DNA from: Halobacteriales archaeon QS_1_69_70
GTDB taxonomy: Archaea; Halobacteriota; Halobacteria; Halobacteriales; Haloarculaceae
DNA: 47,954 bases
Direction: 5' to 3'
Assembly (NCBI GenBank): GCA_003021005.1
Contig: PXRI01000024.1
Location: forward strand, 1 to 47,954
A model generated the notes under the pieces. It was not told the origin of the DNA and did not search any database. It saw only the letters and a list, made by a program, of their open reading frames with translations. Positions within the stretch are counted from its first letter, which is position 1. Every line of letters begins with the position of its first letter. A program made the position numbers and the translations under genes. This document shows, piece by piece, positions 23,262 to 32,291 of the stretch.

Positions 23262-25667
23262 GCGGCCTTCCGCCCTCCTACTCCCCGAAGCGCTGGCTCG
23301 TCACGACCAACCACAAGGACATCGGCATCCTCTATCTCCTCACGTCGCTTTTCTTCCTGATCTTCGGCGGCGTGCTGGCGCTTTTGATCCGCCTCCAGCT
23401 GCTCCCGGGCGGACAGTTCATGTCCGGGATGGCGTACAACCAGACCGTCACCGGCCACGGCCTCATCATGGTCTTCTGGTTCCTGTCACCGTTCGCGTTC
23501 GGCTTCGCGAACTACGTCGTCCCGCTACAGATCGGAGCCGACGACCTGGCGTTCCCCCGACTCAACGCGCTGTCGTACTGGATGTACCTCCTCTCCGGCG
23601 TCCTGCTGGGGGTATCGTTCTTCCAGGGGGAGTCGCTGAGCACCGGGTGGACGATCTACGCACCGCTCAACGTTCCCGCCTACACCCCCGAGGTCGGCGC
23701 CACCGGGGCGGTGCTGGCGCTGTCGATGTTCGTCGTCGCCGTCACCGCCTCCACCATCAACTTCCTGACCACCATCCACCACTCCCGCGCGGAGGGCATG
23801 GGCCTCATGGACATGCCGATGTTCACCTGGTCGATCCTCGCGACGGTGTGGATGATGCTTTTCGCCTTCGCCACGCTACTCGGCGCCGGACTCATCCTCG
23901 CGGCCGACCGCGTTGTCGGCAGTCTCTACTTCACCGCCGAGGAGGGCGGGTCGCTGCTCTGGGGCCACCTCTTTTGGTTCTTCGGCCACCCCGAGGTCTA
24001 CATCGTGTTCTTCCCCGCCCTGGGGATCATGCTGGAGCTGTTCCAGTCGTACTCCGGCAACCGGCTGGTCGGCCGGAAGTGGACCATCATCGCCATCGTC
24101 CTGATCTCGGTGCAGTCGTTCCTCGTCTGGATGCACCACATGTTCCTGACCACGATCAACCTCGAGGTCAAGACGCTGATTATGGCCAGCACCATCGGCA
24201 TCTCGCTGCCGTTCGACCTCCTGGTCTTTGCGCTCATCTACACGCTCATCAAGGGCCGGATCAAGCTGAAGACGCCGTTTTTGTTCGCGCTCGGCGCGCT
24301 CCTGTTGTTCATCCTCGGCGGCATTACCGGGGTGTTCCTCGGCGCCATCGTGCTCGACTACGAGTTCCGCGGCACCTACTGGGTCGTCGCGCACTTCCAC
24401 TACGTCATGTTCGGCGGCGCGACGGCGATGATCGGCGGCGCCTACTACTGGTACCCGAAGATGACGGGGAAGATGTACGACGAACTCCTCGGGAAGATCC
24501 ACTTCGCGGTCTTTTTCGTCTCGTTCAACATGGTGTACTTCTCGATGTTCATGGCCTGGGAGATGCCGCGCCGCGTCTTCGAGTACAGCCAGGACTACGT
24601 CGAGATCAACACGTTCGGCACAGTTCACCCGGACCGCCGAGTGGGCGGTCCCGTCCCCGCCGCCGCTGGAGAACTGGGAGGGCCGCCCATCGTACGCGAC
24701 CGGGCGGCTGGAGTTCCTCGAGCGCGGCCACGCCGCCGACGGGGGGCGACCCGCCTCGGAGCTGGCGTCCGAGGGCGGCGGCGCTGCCACGGACGGGGGC
24801 CACGCCCACGCCGACGAGGCCAGCGACTACATCCTCGGCGACAAGCACCACTCGCATGCGAGCATCTGGCCGTTCGCGCTGAGTCTGGCGACGTTCGTCG
24901 CCCTGCTCGGCGCCTCCGGCATCCGTCGGTCTATGTCGTTCGTCGGCGGTCCGAACTCGCTGTCCGGCGTCGACGTCGTCGTCTCGAACCCGGTCTACCC
25001 AGCGCTCACGTTGGTCGGTGCCCTCGGTATGCTGTACGCCGGCATCCAGTGGGGCCTCGAGGACTTCTTCGCGCCGCCGGCGGAGGTCGCGAGCCGGTGG
25101 CCCTTCGACGGCGTCGAGAAGAACAAGCTCGGCGTGTGGTTCTTCTTGGCGTCGGACGTCCTCGTGTTCGGCGCGTTCATCTCCGCCGCCGTCTTCATCC
25201 GCGTGAACAGCGGTTGGACGAGCTGGGAGCCGCTGCCGGCCGAGATCCCCGGTCTCATCAACACCTACGTGCTGTTGACCTCCTCGTTCACCGTCATCAT
25301 GGCGCTCGTGTACTCGAAGCGCCAGGAGCGCGGGAAGATGCTCGCCAGCCTCGCGGCGACCATCGGTCTCGGCCTGACGTTCCTCGCCATCAAGGGCTGG
25401 GAGTGGCACCACGAGATCTACGACGCCGGCATCACGCTCACCACGAACCCGCACGGCCCGGACATCCAGTCGACGCTGTATTACGTCACGACCGGGCTGC
25501 ACGGCATCCACGTCGTCCTCGGGCTGCTCGTCGCGGCGTTCCTCCTGTACCGCGGCTACCGAGGCCACTATATGCACGACCACCGGCCGGTGGAGTACTT
25601 CGGGCTCTACTGGCACTTCGTCGACATCGTGTGGGTGTTCCTGTTCCCGCTGTTCTACCTCGTCTGA
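23258..25667 (+). pseudogene. coxAC: Fused cytochrome c oxidase subunits I and III, internal deletion at the junction region
   Basis: Subunit I holds the low-spin heme and the heme-CuB oxygen site. All ligands are visible: His67, His244 with Tyr248 ('GHPEVYIV'), His293/His294, His379 and His381. The first frame reads well to 'DYVEINTFGTV' (residue 456, near 24625). The next sensible sequence, 'TRTAEWAVPSPPPLENWEG', is in another frame from about 24627. It runs through a His/Gly-rich linker into subunit III ('FFLASDVLVFGAFISAAVFI') and ends normally at 25667. About 35-45 residues, the last helix of subunit I, seem to be lost, with a frame change of 3n+2 bases. The I-III fusion itself is normal in this group. 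As given, only a truncated subunit I would be made. Confidence 0.85.
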
Positions 25668-25769
25668 CCGGGCCACCCGATCTCTGTCCCGGTTCGCCCG
25701 GGGACTAACCCCAACGTCGGTCGAAACCGAACCGAACGACCTACGAGTCCCTGCCGGCTACACCCGGGC

Positions 25770-26228
25770 ATGGACGACGCCGACGTCGCCCGCCTCCGGA
25801 TCGCCGCTGCGGTGCTTGCGGCCGTGGTCGCCGGCATCCACCTGCTGCACCCCTCCCAGGGCGGCGTCGCGCTCGTCGTGTACGCCCGGGAGGGCTACCT
25901 CGGCGACCCCCGGCCGCTGTTTTTCACCCTCGGCGCGTTCGCCCTCGTCTTCGGCGTCATCGCCGGCGCGCAGGGTCTGACCGGCCGCCGACTGTACCTC
26001 GGCGGTATCGCGGTCACGCTCGCCTTTTTGCTCGGCTTTCTCGCCTGGCACACCGCCCTGGACCACGGCGGCTTCTGGCCGCACCTCGAGGCGAACGAGC
26101 ATTCCCACCGGCACCCGCTCTTGGTCGCCGCCGACCACCTCCGCCGCGACGGCCTGCTCCTGGCGGCGACGCTCGCGGAACTCGGCCTGCTGGCCGCGCT
26201 GGCCGTGCTGTACCGGGCCGACCGGTGA
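25770..26228 (+). CDS. Four-helix membrane protein in the oxidase cluster
   Basis: The 152-residue protein has four hydrophobic segments and several histidines, including 'AGIHLLHPSQGGVALVVYA', 'AWHTALDHGGFW' and 'ANEHSHRHPLL'. I cannot assign a family from sequence alone. Its place after coxAC, and the His content, fit a role in oxidase assembly or metal handling, which remains inference. Upstream AT-rich words are weak. No sign of damage. Confidence 0.65.
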   Translation: MDDADVARLRIAAAVLAAVVAGIHLLHPSQGGVALVVYAREGYLGDPRPLFFTLGAFALVFGVIAGAQGLTGRRLYLGGIAVTLAFLLGFLAWHTALDHGGFWPHLEANEHSHRHPLLVAADHLRRDGLLLAATLAELGLLAALAVLYRADR

Positions 26229-26254
26229 CCGGCACCCGTGTGCTCCCGACGGCA

Positions 26255-26262
26255 GGTATATC
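26255..26262 (+). promoter_or_regulatory. TATA-like box before the 48-residue membrane protein
   Basis: GGTATATC lies 25-32 nt before the ATG at 26287, a leaderless spacing. It supports the reality of the very short gene that follows. Confidence 0.6.
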
Positions 26263-26286
26263 CGTCTCGGCCCGCCCGGTACGGGC

Positions 26287-26433
26287 ATGGGCCTCGACGT
26301 CCTCGCGGAGTACCCGATGGTGAAGGGGCTGGTGTTCGCCCTGGCGGGCGTCGGCTCCTGGGTCGCCGCGCTGCTTTTCGTCAACTGGCTGTGGAACCGC
26401 TACCGGTCCGACGACCCGGCGTCGGAAGGTTGA
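26287..26433 (+). CDS. 48-residue single-helix membrane protein
   Basis: The product starts MGLDVLAEYPMVKGLVFALA, has one hydrophobic helix of about 20 residues ending in 'LFVNWLWNRYR', and closes with an acidic tail. It has a clean start, a well-placed TATA box and a stop 35 nt before the subunit IV-like gene. Small single-helix subunits are common in oxidase complexes, so it may be a minor subunit. I recognise no named family. Such genes are easily missed because of their length. Confidence 0.65.
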   Translation: MGLDVLAEYPMVKGLVFALAGVGSWVAALLFVNWLWNRYRSDDPASEG

Positions 26434-26468
26434 AAATGGACCCGCGATAACGTCCGGACGAACACGCC

Positions 26469-26732
26469 ATGGCGACCGATTCGCTCCGGTTCTACGGCCT
26501 CGTCTACGTGGCGCTTCTGGTCGCCGCCACCCTGAAGGTCGTCTTCGAGCGGAGCTTCGACTACTGGATCGCCGTCGGTGGTATCCTCGTGTTGGCGTCG
26601 ATCAAGACGCTTCTCATCGTCGGCTACTTCCAGCACCTCCGGTGGGAACGCCGGTCGCTCACCGGCGTGATGGCGACGGCGCTTGCGCTTTTCGTCCTGC
26701 TCATGGTCGCCGCCAGCTTCTCCATCACGTGA
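26469..26732 (+). CDS. Cytochrome c oxidase subunit IV-like protein (COX4_pro type)
   Basis: The 87-residue protein has three hydrophobic helices. The pattern 'WIAVGGILVLASIKTLLIV' followed by 'GYFQHLRWE' is characteristic of prokaryotic oxidase subunit IV, with the Lys in the middle helix and the Phe-Gln-His turn. It probably stabilises subunit I. The stop overlaps the GTG of the next gene, so the two are likely cotranslated. Confidence 0.8.
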   Translation: MATDSLRFYGLVYVALLVAATLKVVFERSFDYWIAVGGILVLASIKTLLIVGYFQHLRWERRSLTGVMATALALFVLLMVAASFSIT

Positions 26733-27421
26733 CGCCGCGCCGGCCGGCCGCGGGCGGGGTCCCCGACGCGGACCGGCTCCACGACGTGCTCCCTTCGCGA
26801 CGCCGGCTCGCCGCGCTCATCCTCGTCGGCAACCTCCAGGCCGTCGGGGTGATACTCTACTACGCGGCCACCAGTGCCGCGCTCACCGAGCCACGCTACG
26901 TCGTCTATGGCCTGCTGTGGGTGAACGTTGGCCTGCTCGCCATCTACGAGGCCGGCCCGCCGGACGAGGCCGACTTCGCGCAGCGCCGTCGCGCGCTGGC
27001 GGTGGCGGCCGGCTACTTCGGCCTGCTCGCAGTCGTCGGCGGGCTCGTCGCCTCGGGACTGGGCGCCGACGCGACCGGCTTCCGGGTCGCCTGGCTGACC
27101 CCCGGGTGGGGCCCGGCCCTCCTCTACGCCGGCCACACCGTCTCCCTCGTCCTCATGCCGGCCTACGTCGTGGGCTACCTCGCGCTGTCGTACCTCCTGT
27201 ACGTGACCGTGCTGGAGGCGGCCGGCTCCGCCGTCGGCGGCCTCCTGGGACTCGTGTCGTGTGTCTCCTGCACCTGGCCCGTCCTCGCGACGGTCGCCTC
27301 GGGGCTCCTGGGCGGCGCCGGCTTTCTCGCCACCTCGGCGACGTCGATCCCTTACGACCTCTCGACGGCGGTCTTCCTCCTCACCGTCGCGCTGTTATAC
27401 TGGCGGCCGGGCGTGCCGTGA
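26729..27421 (+). CDS. Multi-helix membrane protein of the oxidase cluster
   Basis: The 230-residue protein has about six hydrophobic helices. One loop-helix, 'GLVSCVSCTWPVLATVASGL', holds a Cys-x-x-Cys that could bind metal or form a disulfide. It starts with GTG overlapping the stop of the subunit IV-like gene. I do not recognise a characterised family, although similar proteins occur next to haloarchaeal oxidase genes. A copper-delivery or assembly role is possible, because Cys-x-x-Cys in a membrane protein next to coxAC would suit it, but this is inference. Confidence 0.65.
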   Translation: MTPRRPAAGGVPDADRLHDVLPSRRRLAALILVGNLQAVGVILYYAATSAALTEPRYVVYGLLWVNVGLLAIYEAGPPDEADFAQRRRALAVAAGYFGLLAVVGGLVASGLGADATGFRVAWLTPGWGPALLYAGHTVSLVLMPAYVVGYLALSYLLYVTVLEAAGSAVGGLLGLVSCVSCTWPVLATVASGLLGGAGFLATSATSIPYDLSTAVFLLTVALLYWRPGVP

Positions 27422-27521
27422 CCGGTCGAGCGCGGAACGAGCCCGATCAGGAGCGTTGGCGCCGTCAAGGTCAACGTTGGGCGACACCGGCGACAAAGCT
27501 CCCGCCCCGGGGACCGGCAAG

Positions 27522-27529
27522 GCTTTACC
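27522..27529 (+). promoter_or_regulatory. TATA-like box of the ABC exporter operon
   Basis: GCTTTACC lies 25-32 nt before the ATG at 27554, leaderless spacing. It follows a 100-nt GC-rich gap after the oxidase cluster. Confidence 0.55.
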
Positions 27530-27553
27530 CATCGTCCGGCCGGGCGTACCGGT

Positions 27554-28459
27554 ATGGTCATCCGAGCGGAGGACCTGCGCCGTCGCTACGGGTCGACCGT
27601 GGCGCTCGACGGCGTCTCCCTTTCCGTCGAGGCCGGCGAGGTGTTCGTACTCGTCGGCCCGAACGGCGCCGGGAAGACGACCCTGGTCCGCGCGCTCATC
27701 GGGACGACCCGGGCCCGGGGGGACGTCGAGGTGTTCGGCCGGCCCCCGTCGACAGTGTCCGGCGAGCGGCTCGGCCTCCTGCCCCAGGAGTTCGCCCCGG
27801 CGGATCGGCTCACCGCCCGCGAACTACTCGCCCACTACGCCGGGCTGTACGACGACGCCCGCGACCCGTCGGTCGTGCTGTCGGACGTCGGCATAGAGGA
27901 CAGTGCCGACACGTACTACGAGCACCTCTCCGGCGGCCAGAAGCGCCGGGTCTGCGTGGCGACGGCGCTCGTCAACGACCCCGAGCTCCTCGTCCTCGAC
28001 GAACCGACGACCGGCGTCGACCCCGTCGGCCGCCGGGAGCTCCGGCGCCTCATCGAGGACCTGGCCGAGGTTGGCACGACCGTCGTGGTGACGACCCACG
28101 ACCTGGCGGAGGCCGAGCGGCTGGCCGACCGTGTCGGGATGCTCGCGGCGGGCCGGCTCGTGGCGCTCGGCAGCCCCACGGAACTCATCGGACGCCACGC
28201 CGGCGGCGACCGACTCGTCGTCGACGCCGCCGACGAGGGTACCGCCGCCAGGGCGCTCGAGCGGGCGGGCCACCCGGTGCTGCCGGACGAACGCCACCTC
28301 GCCGTCGCCGTCGGTCCCGACGAGATCCCGGCGGTCATCGACACGCTCACCGAGGCCGACGTCGCCTACGAGCAGCTCACCTGGCGACGGCCGAGCCTCG
28401 AGGACGTCTACCTCGCCGTGACCGGCGACCTGGCGGCCACGGAGGCGGTCGAGCCGTGA
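27554..28459 (+). CDS. ABC transporter ATP-binding protein
   Basis: The 301-residue ATPase has Walker A 'GPNGAGKTT' (35-43), a Q-loop near 'LLPQEFAPADRL', the signature 'LSGGQKRR' (125-132), Walker B 'LLVLDE' (145-150) and the H-loop 'TTHDLAEAE'. The C-terminal 90 residues are typical of the DrrA/CcmA/NodI class of exporters. Its stop overlaps the permease start (GTGA). Position next to the oxidase cluster may hint at heme or copper-related export, but sequence does not show the substrate. Confidence 0.92.
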   Translation: MVIRAEDLRRRYGSTVALDGVSLSVEAGEVFVLVGPNGAGKTTLVRALIGTTRARGDVEVFGRPPSTVSGERLGLLPQEFAPADRLTARELLAHYAGLYDDARDPSVVLSDVGIEDSADTYYEHLSGGQKRRVCVATALVNDPELLVLDEPTTGVDPVGRRELRRLIEDLAEVGTTVVVTTHDLAEAERLADRVGMLAAGRLVALGSPTELIGRHAGGDRLVVDAADEGTAARALERAGHPVLPDERHLAVAVGPDEIPAVIDTLTEADVAYEQLTWRRPSLEDVYLAVTGDLAATEAVEP

Positions 28460-29247
28460 GCCGCGGCGGCCGCGTCGCCGCGGAGGCCCGCGCGGCCTGG
28501 TACGCCTTCCTTCGCCGGCGGACGGCGGTGTTTTTCACGTTCTTCTTCCCGGCGATCATCGTCCTGATCTTCGGGGCGGTGGTGCGGACCGACCCGACCG
28601 GCGGCGGGCTGTTTGCCGAACCGCCCGGCTACTACGTGGCCGGCTACCTCGCCGTGGTGGTCCTGTTCACGCCGCTGTCCCGCGTCGGCAGCGAGGTCGC
28701 GCGCCACCGCGACGGCAACCGATTCGAGAAACTGGCGACGACCCCCCTCACGCGGGCGGAGTGGCTGCTGGCCCACACCCTCGTCAACGTCGCCGTCATC
28801 GGGCTCGCGGCGGTGCTGCTCCTCGCGCTCGTACTGGTGGTTACCGACGCCGCCTTCACCCCCTCGGTCCTACTCGTGCCCTACCTCGCCGTCGGCGTCG
28901 CGCTGTTCTGCGGGGTCGGGGCGCTGCTCGGCCGGCTGGCCGGCTCCCAGGACGGCGTCATCGCGGCCGCCAACGGCGTCGCCATCCCGCTTCTGTTCCT
29001 CTCGCCGACGTTCGTCACGCCGGCGCTCCTGCCGGCGTGGCTCCGGCCGCTGTTGGCGCTGTCGCCCCTGACGTACTTCGTTCGTGGCGTCCGGGCGGCC
29101 ACCTACGACACGGCGGGCGCGCTCCCGACCGCCGGTGTCGGCCCGGGGGTCGTCGGCACTGACCCCTCCCTGAACCTCGTCGTGCTGGCCGCGGTGGCCG
29201 CCGGTACGTTCGCTGCCGGCGCGCGGGCGCTGCCGCGGACCGACTGA
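28456..29247 (+). CDS. ABC-2 type transporter permease
   Basis: The 263-residue membrane protein has six hydrophobic segments and the ABC-2 pattern: an N-terminal 'RRRTAVFFTFFFPAIIVLIF', a conserved 'GNRFEKLATTPLTRAEWLLA' loop, and 'SPTFVTPALLPAWLRPLLALSPLTY' near the end (shown in parts of the same loop). It forms the membrane channel for the ATPase encoded just upstream. The GTG start is chosen for the four-base overlap. No damage seen. Confidence 0.9.
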   Translation: MSRGGRVAAEARAAWYAFLRRRTAVFFTFFFPAIIVLIFGAVVRTDPTGGGLFAEPPGYYVAGYLAVVVLFTPLSRVGSEVARHRDGNRFEKLATTPLTRAEWLLAHTLVNVAVIGLAAVLLLALVLVVTDAAFTPSVLLVPYLAVGVALFCGVGALLGRLAGSQDGVIAAANGVAIPLLFLSPTFVTPALLPAWLRPLLALSPLTYFVRGVRAATYDTAGALPTAGVGPGVVGTDPSLNLVVLAAVAAGTFAAGARALPRTD

Positions 29248-29269
29248 CTCGGCCATCCGGGCCGGTCCA

Positions 29270-30235
29270 TCAGTCCTCGGGCGTCGCCGCCGTCGGCCGG
29301 GTGGCGCGGGTGTCCGAGTCGGCGGCGACGCGACCCATTGCCTCGAGGTAGCCATTTTTGAACCGGATCCGGGCCGGGAGGGCGCGGTACGTCGGGCGGA
29401 CGGCGGCCCGGAACAGCCGGAAGGCGGCCTCGTGGCGGCGCCGCCACTCGAGCCCGAGGGCGTCGCGGGCGGCCGGCGGCATCGTGGCGGCGCCGAAGAA
29501 CGCCCGGACCGGCCGGAGGACGGTCGGGAGCGCGGGCCCCGGCAGGTAGGAGGTCTCGAGGATGATGTCCCGGACCGTCTCCCCGGTCTCGCCAAGCGCG
29601 AGCGTCTCCTCGGCCGTCCGGTCGACGTACGTCCGGAACTCCGACAGCGTCTCGGGGTACTGATCCCGCGGGACGCCGAACAGCTGGCCGAACGTCTTCG
29701 AGTCCTGGTAGAACCGCTCGGCCGCCTCGTCGTGGAGGTCCTCGACGTAGGTGTCGTAGGCGACGACGGACTGGTGGATGAGCGTCGCGTGCACCCACAG
29801 GAGCAGGTCGGGGTCACTGGCCGCGTAGGGTTCGCCGGCCGCGTACGGCCCGACGTCCTCGTCGAGTTCGCCCGTCACGTAGGTGTGGAGTTCACGGACG
29901 ATCATCGCGCCCTCGAGGGCCGTCTCGACGTCACCGAAGATGATGGCGTCGACCACCTCGAACGTCCGGCTGAACCGGGCGTGTGGGTCGGCCTCGTAGT
30001 CGCTGTGCTCGATGCCGGGTGCGACCTTCGGGTGGCTCAACTGCAGGAGGATGCAGGTCATCCCGCCCAAAAACAGCGCGGTTTCGCGGCCGACGCGCCA
30101 CATCATCGTCCCCGGTCCGAAAAAGCCCTCGACCGGGTCCTCGACGGCCGCGACGAGCGGCGCGAGGTCAGCCGGCGGGTCCGCGGTGTCCACCTCGATA
30201 TCCCAGTGGTCGAACGCCGGGTCCTCCTCGGTCAC
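29270..30235 (-). CDS. MpaB / latex-clearing-protein type oxygenase (DUF2236)
   Basis: The family binds a b-type heme and includes rubber oxygenase and fungal MpaB. The sequence has the conserved 'GPGTMMWRVGRETALFLGG', the heme-region 'LLQLSHPKVAPGIEHSDY' and 'LLLWVHATLIHQSVVAYDTY', each with invariant-looking histidines. The TATA-like TTTATG (complement of 30261-30266) is only 1 nt from an ATG at 30262, so that ATG is unlikely to be used. A GTG at 30235 (or 30244) at leaderless spacing is preferred and gives 321 residues. The substrate is unknown. It lies convergent to the ABC permease gene, with 22 nt between stops. Confidence 0.82.
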   Translation of the reverse strand: MTEEDPAFDHWDIEVDTADPPADLAPLVAAVEDPVEGFFGPGTMMWRVGRETALFLGGMTCILLQLSHPKVAPGIEHSDYEADPHARFSRTFEVVDAIIFGDVETALEGAMIVRELHTYVTGELDEDVGPYAAGEPYAASDPDLLLWVHATLIHQSVVAYDTYVEDLHDEAAERFYQDSKTFGQLFGVPRDQYPETLSEFRTYVDRTAEETLALGETGETVRDIILETSYLPGPALPTVLRPVRAFFGAATMPPAARDALGLEWRRRHEAAFRLFRAAVRPTYRALPARIRFKNGYLEAMGRVAADSDTRATRPTAATPED

Positions 30236-30356
30236 GGCTGACACTGGTACGCACGCCGTCATAAAGGTCCTCCCGGGTAGCTGTGGCCGGCACCCGGGCA
30301 CTCGCGGCCCGGTCCGAGGCGGCCCCGTGTCGATTCCCGGTTTCCTCGCCACGCGG

Positions 30357-31367
30357 TCAGTCTGCCGCCCAGGGGAACAGCGGGGTCGGCAGCGCCACCG
30401 CGAGGTCGCGGGCCGTCAGCGTCTCGCCGTCCGCGCCGTGAGAAAGGCCGCGGTACGGTTCCCAGACCGTGGCCACGTCGAGGTAGCGCTCGTAGGCAAC
30501 GCCGACGTGGGGGGTGACCGGCGCCTGGGCGTCCTGCTCTTCCATCACCCACTGGCCGAACCGCCGGTTCGTGTCCTCTCGGGGCTCCCAGTGCTCGCCC
30601 TCCTCGAAGGCGGTCTCGTCCCGCTTGTCGCCGTCGACGTAAAGGTAGTGCTTCGGGTAGGGGGAGGCGTCCCAGACCCGGGCGAGCGACGCCCCGTCGG
30701 CCATCACCACGAGGTCCAGGAACGTGTACATCGTCGGCGGCTCGACGATGAACGCCGGTACGGCCTCGACGTCCATGCCGGTGCGCTCGAGGAACTCGGC
30801 GGGGCCGAGTTCGTCGAACTTCTCCTTCATCCGGACGATGAACTCGTCGCGGCCGCCCGTCAGCACGGACGCGCGGACGCCCTCGACGCTCCGGACGGTC
30901 TCGCGGACGGCGCCGCTCTCGAACCGGTCGGTGTCCGCCCGGAGCTTCGCCCGGTCGTCGAACCAGTGGATGTCGTCCCGCTCGACGATGTCGCGGACGA
31001 CGTTGTCCTCGCCGGTCTGGCCCTCGATGGCGACGTAGGAGGGCGGTTCGTCGGCGTTCGTCCGGACCCGGACGGTCCCGTCGATCACCGTCCGGCCGTC
31101 CGGGGTCGTGAACGCGACGTCGACGGTGTTCCGCACGCGGTACTGCCGCAGCGGCTCGTCGTACTCCGGGAGCATCCGCCGCATCTCGAGGGCGTCACGC
31201 AGGTCGTCCGGGAGGTCGGTGACCTGGTCGGCGATGAACCAGGCGTCGAGGCTCTTGTTCCAGTAGTCGGGCATCGCGCTGTTGTGCTTGTGGCCGTCAC
31301 CCGGCGTGTCCTCGCTGTGGCCGGGCAGAAGCGTCAGCGTGGTCGCGTCGGTCCGCCGTCGCGTCAC
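30357..31367 (-). CDS. Hypothetical acidic protein, 336 residues
   Basis: I do not recognise a family. The protein is soluble and acidic, with 'LLPGHSEDTPGDGHKHNSAM' near the N terminus, 'DAWFIADQVTDLPDDLRDAL' and a Trp-rich 'WEPREDTNRRFGQWVMEEQD' region. There is no signal peptide or membrane helix. The GTG start overlaps the stop of the gene upstream (GTGA), so the two form an operon and may work together. The His-rich N-terminal segment might bind metal, which is a guess. Confidence 0.7.
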   Translation of the reverse strand: MTRRRTDATTLTLLPGHSEDTPGDGHKHNSAMPDYWNKSLDAWFIADQVTDLPDDLRDALEMRRMLPEYDEPLRQYRVRNTVDVAFTTPDGRTVIDGTVRVRTNADEPPSYVAIEGQTGEDNVVRDIVERDDIHWFDDRAKLRADTDRFESGAVRETVRSVEGVRASVLTGGRDEFIVRMKEKFDELGPAEFLERTGMDVEAVPAFIVEPPTMYTFLDLVVMADGASLARVWDASPYPKHYLYVDGDKRDETAFEEGEHWEPREDTNRRFGQWVMEEQDAQAPVTPHVGVAYERYLDVATVWEPYRGLSHGADGETLTARDLAVALPTPLFPWAAD

Positions 31368-32191
31368 GCCGACTCACCCCCGAAGCGGTAGTGGTCGCCG
31401 TCCAGCGTGATGCGGCAGCCGCCGTCGGCGGTCCGGCGGGCGCGGTACGGGACGGTGGCGCCGCCGGCGAAGACGAACCGGCCGCGCTCGCGGTCGCCGT
31501 CGCGCGCCTCGACCGTCGTGCGTCGGTAGGAACCGTGGTCTGCCTCGAGGTGCCTGACGGCGACGCGGAACCGGACCGCCTCGAGGGCCGTCCGGTCGGG
31601 GGTCGCCCGGACGTTGTCGAGCACGACTTCGCCACGGTAGGGCCGGTCGGCCGCGTCCTCGGGCCACCAGGCGATCTCGAGGACGGCGGCGCCGGCGAGC
31701 GTCGTTGCCGCTATGTCGCTGGCGTCCCAGTAGATCCGGCCCGGGGCGGCCTGCCGGACGGTCACCGGCTCGGAGGCGGCGAGGATGGCCGCGTCCAGGC
31801 CGTCGCGCACGCGGAACGCGAACGCGACCGGCGCGTCCGTCCCGTCGACCACGCCCGGCGTCGCGTCCGCGACGACGAACGGCGCCGAGTCAAGGCCGAC
31901 GCCGTCGAGCGGCCGACGGACCGCCGGCGCGGCCGAGCCATCCGGGTCGACGCACAGCGCGACCTCCCCGAGGGTCACCGCCGGCGGCCAGTCCCGACGG
32001 CCGACCCGCGACAGCCGCTCGCCGCCCGCGGCCCTCCAGCCGTCCAGGCCGTCCTCGAACGTGCCGAGTGCGGTCGCCGCCGAGGTGTCGGGGACCGCGC
32101 CACCGACGCCGCCGGCTCCCAGGAGGGCGGCGCCGGCCAACCCGGACAGCAGGCTCCGGCGCGTGCTACCTCCGTCATCGTCGTCGACCAT
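31364..32191 (-). CDS. Secreted Tat-type protein of unknown function
   Basis: The 275-residue product begins MVDDDDGGSTRRSLLSGLAG, with a twin-arginine motif and an Ala/Gly-rich hydrophobic stretch, so it is probably exported folded. The mature part looks like a beta-rich domain: 'ATALGTFEDGLDGWRAAGGE', then 'IYWDASDIAATTLAGA' and 'GEVVLDNVRATPD'. That order resembles carbohydrate-binding-like jelly-roll domains with a 'DNV' strand, but I cannot confirm it. It is coupled to the hypothetical gene downstream. Its reading frame is open upstream into the 5-formyl-THF cyclo-ligase gene because of the deletion there. Confidence 0.7.
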   Translation of the reverse strand: MVDDDDGGSTRRSLLSGLAGAALLGAGGVGGAVPDTSAATALGTFEDGLDGWRAAGGERLSRVGRRDWPPAVTLGEVALCVDPDGSAAPAVRRPLDGVGLDSAPFVVADATPGVVDGTDAPVAFAFRVRDGLDAAILAASEPVTVRQAAPGRIYWDASDIAATTLAGAAVLEIAWWPEDAADRPYRGEVVLDNVRATPDRTALEAVRFRVAVRHLEADHGSYRRTTVEARDGDRERGRFVFAGGATVPYRARRTADGGCRITLDGDHYRFGGESA

Positions 32192-32291
32192 ACCGCAGGC
32201 ATCCGGACTCGGGGTTAAAGGCGTACCTCCGGCAGGCTCCGGCGCCTTTTGTCGCGTCGGCGGTGCACCGCCACGACTGTCCGCCACCCGC

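Noticed and set aside
23258-25667. CoxA-CoxC fusion as a novelty
   Set aside because: Fused oxidase subunits I and III are known in haloarchaea; the notable point is the gap near the junction.
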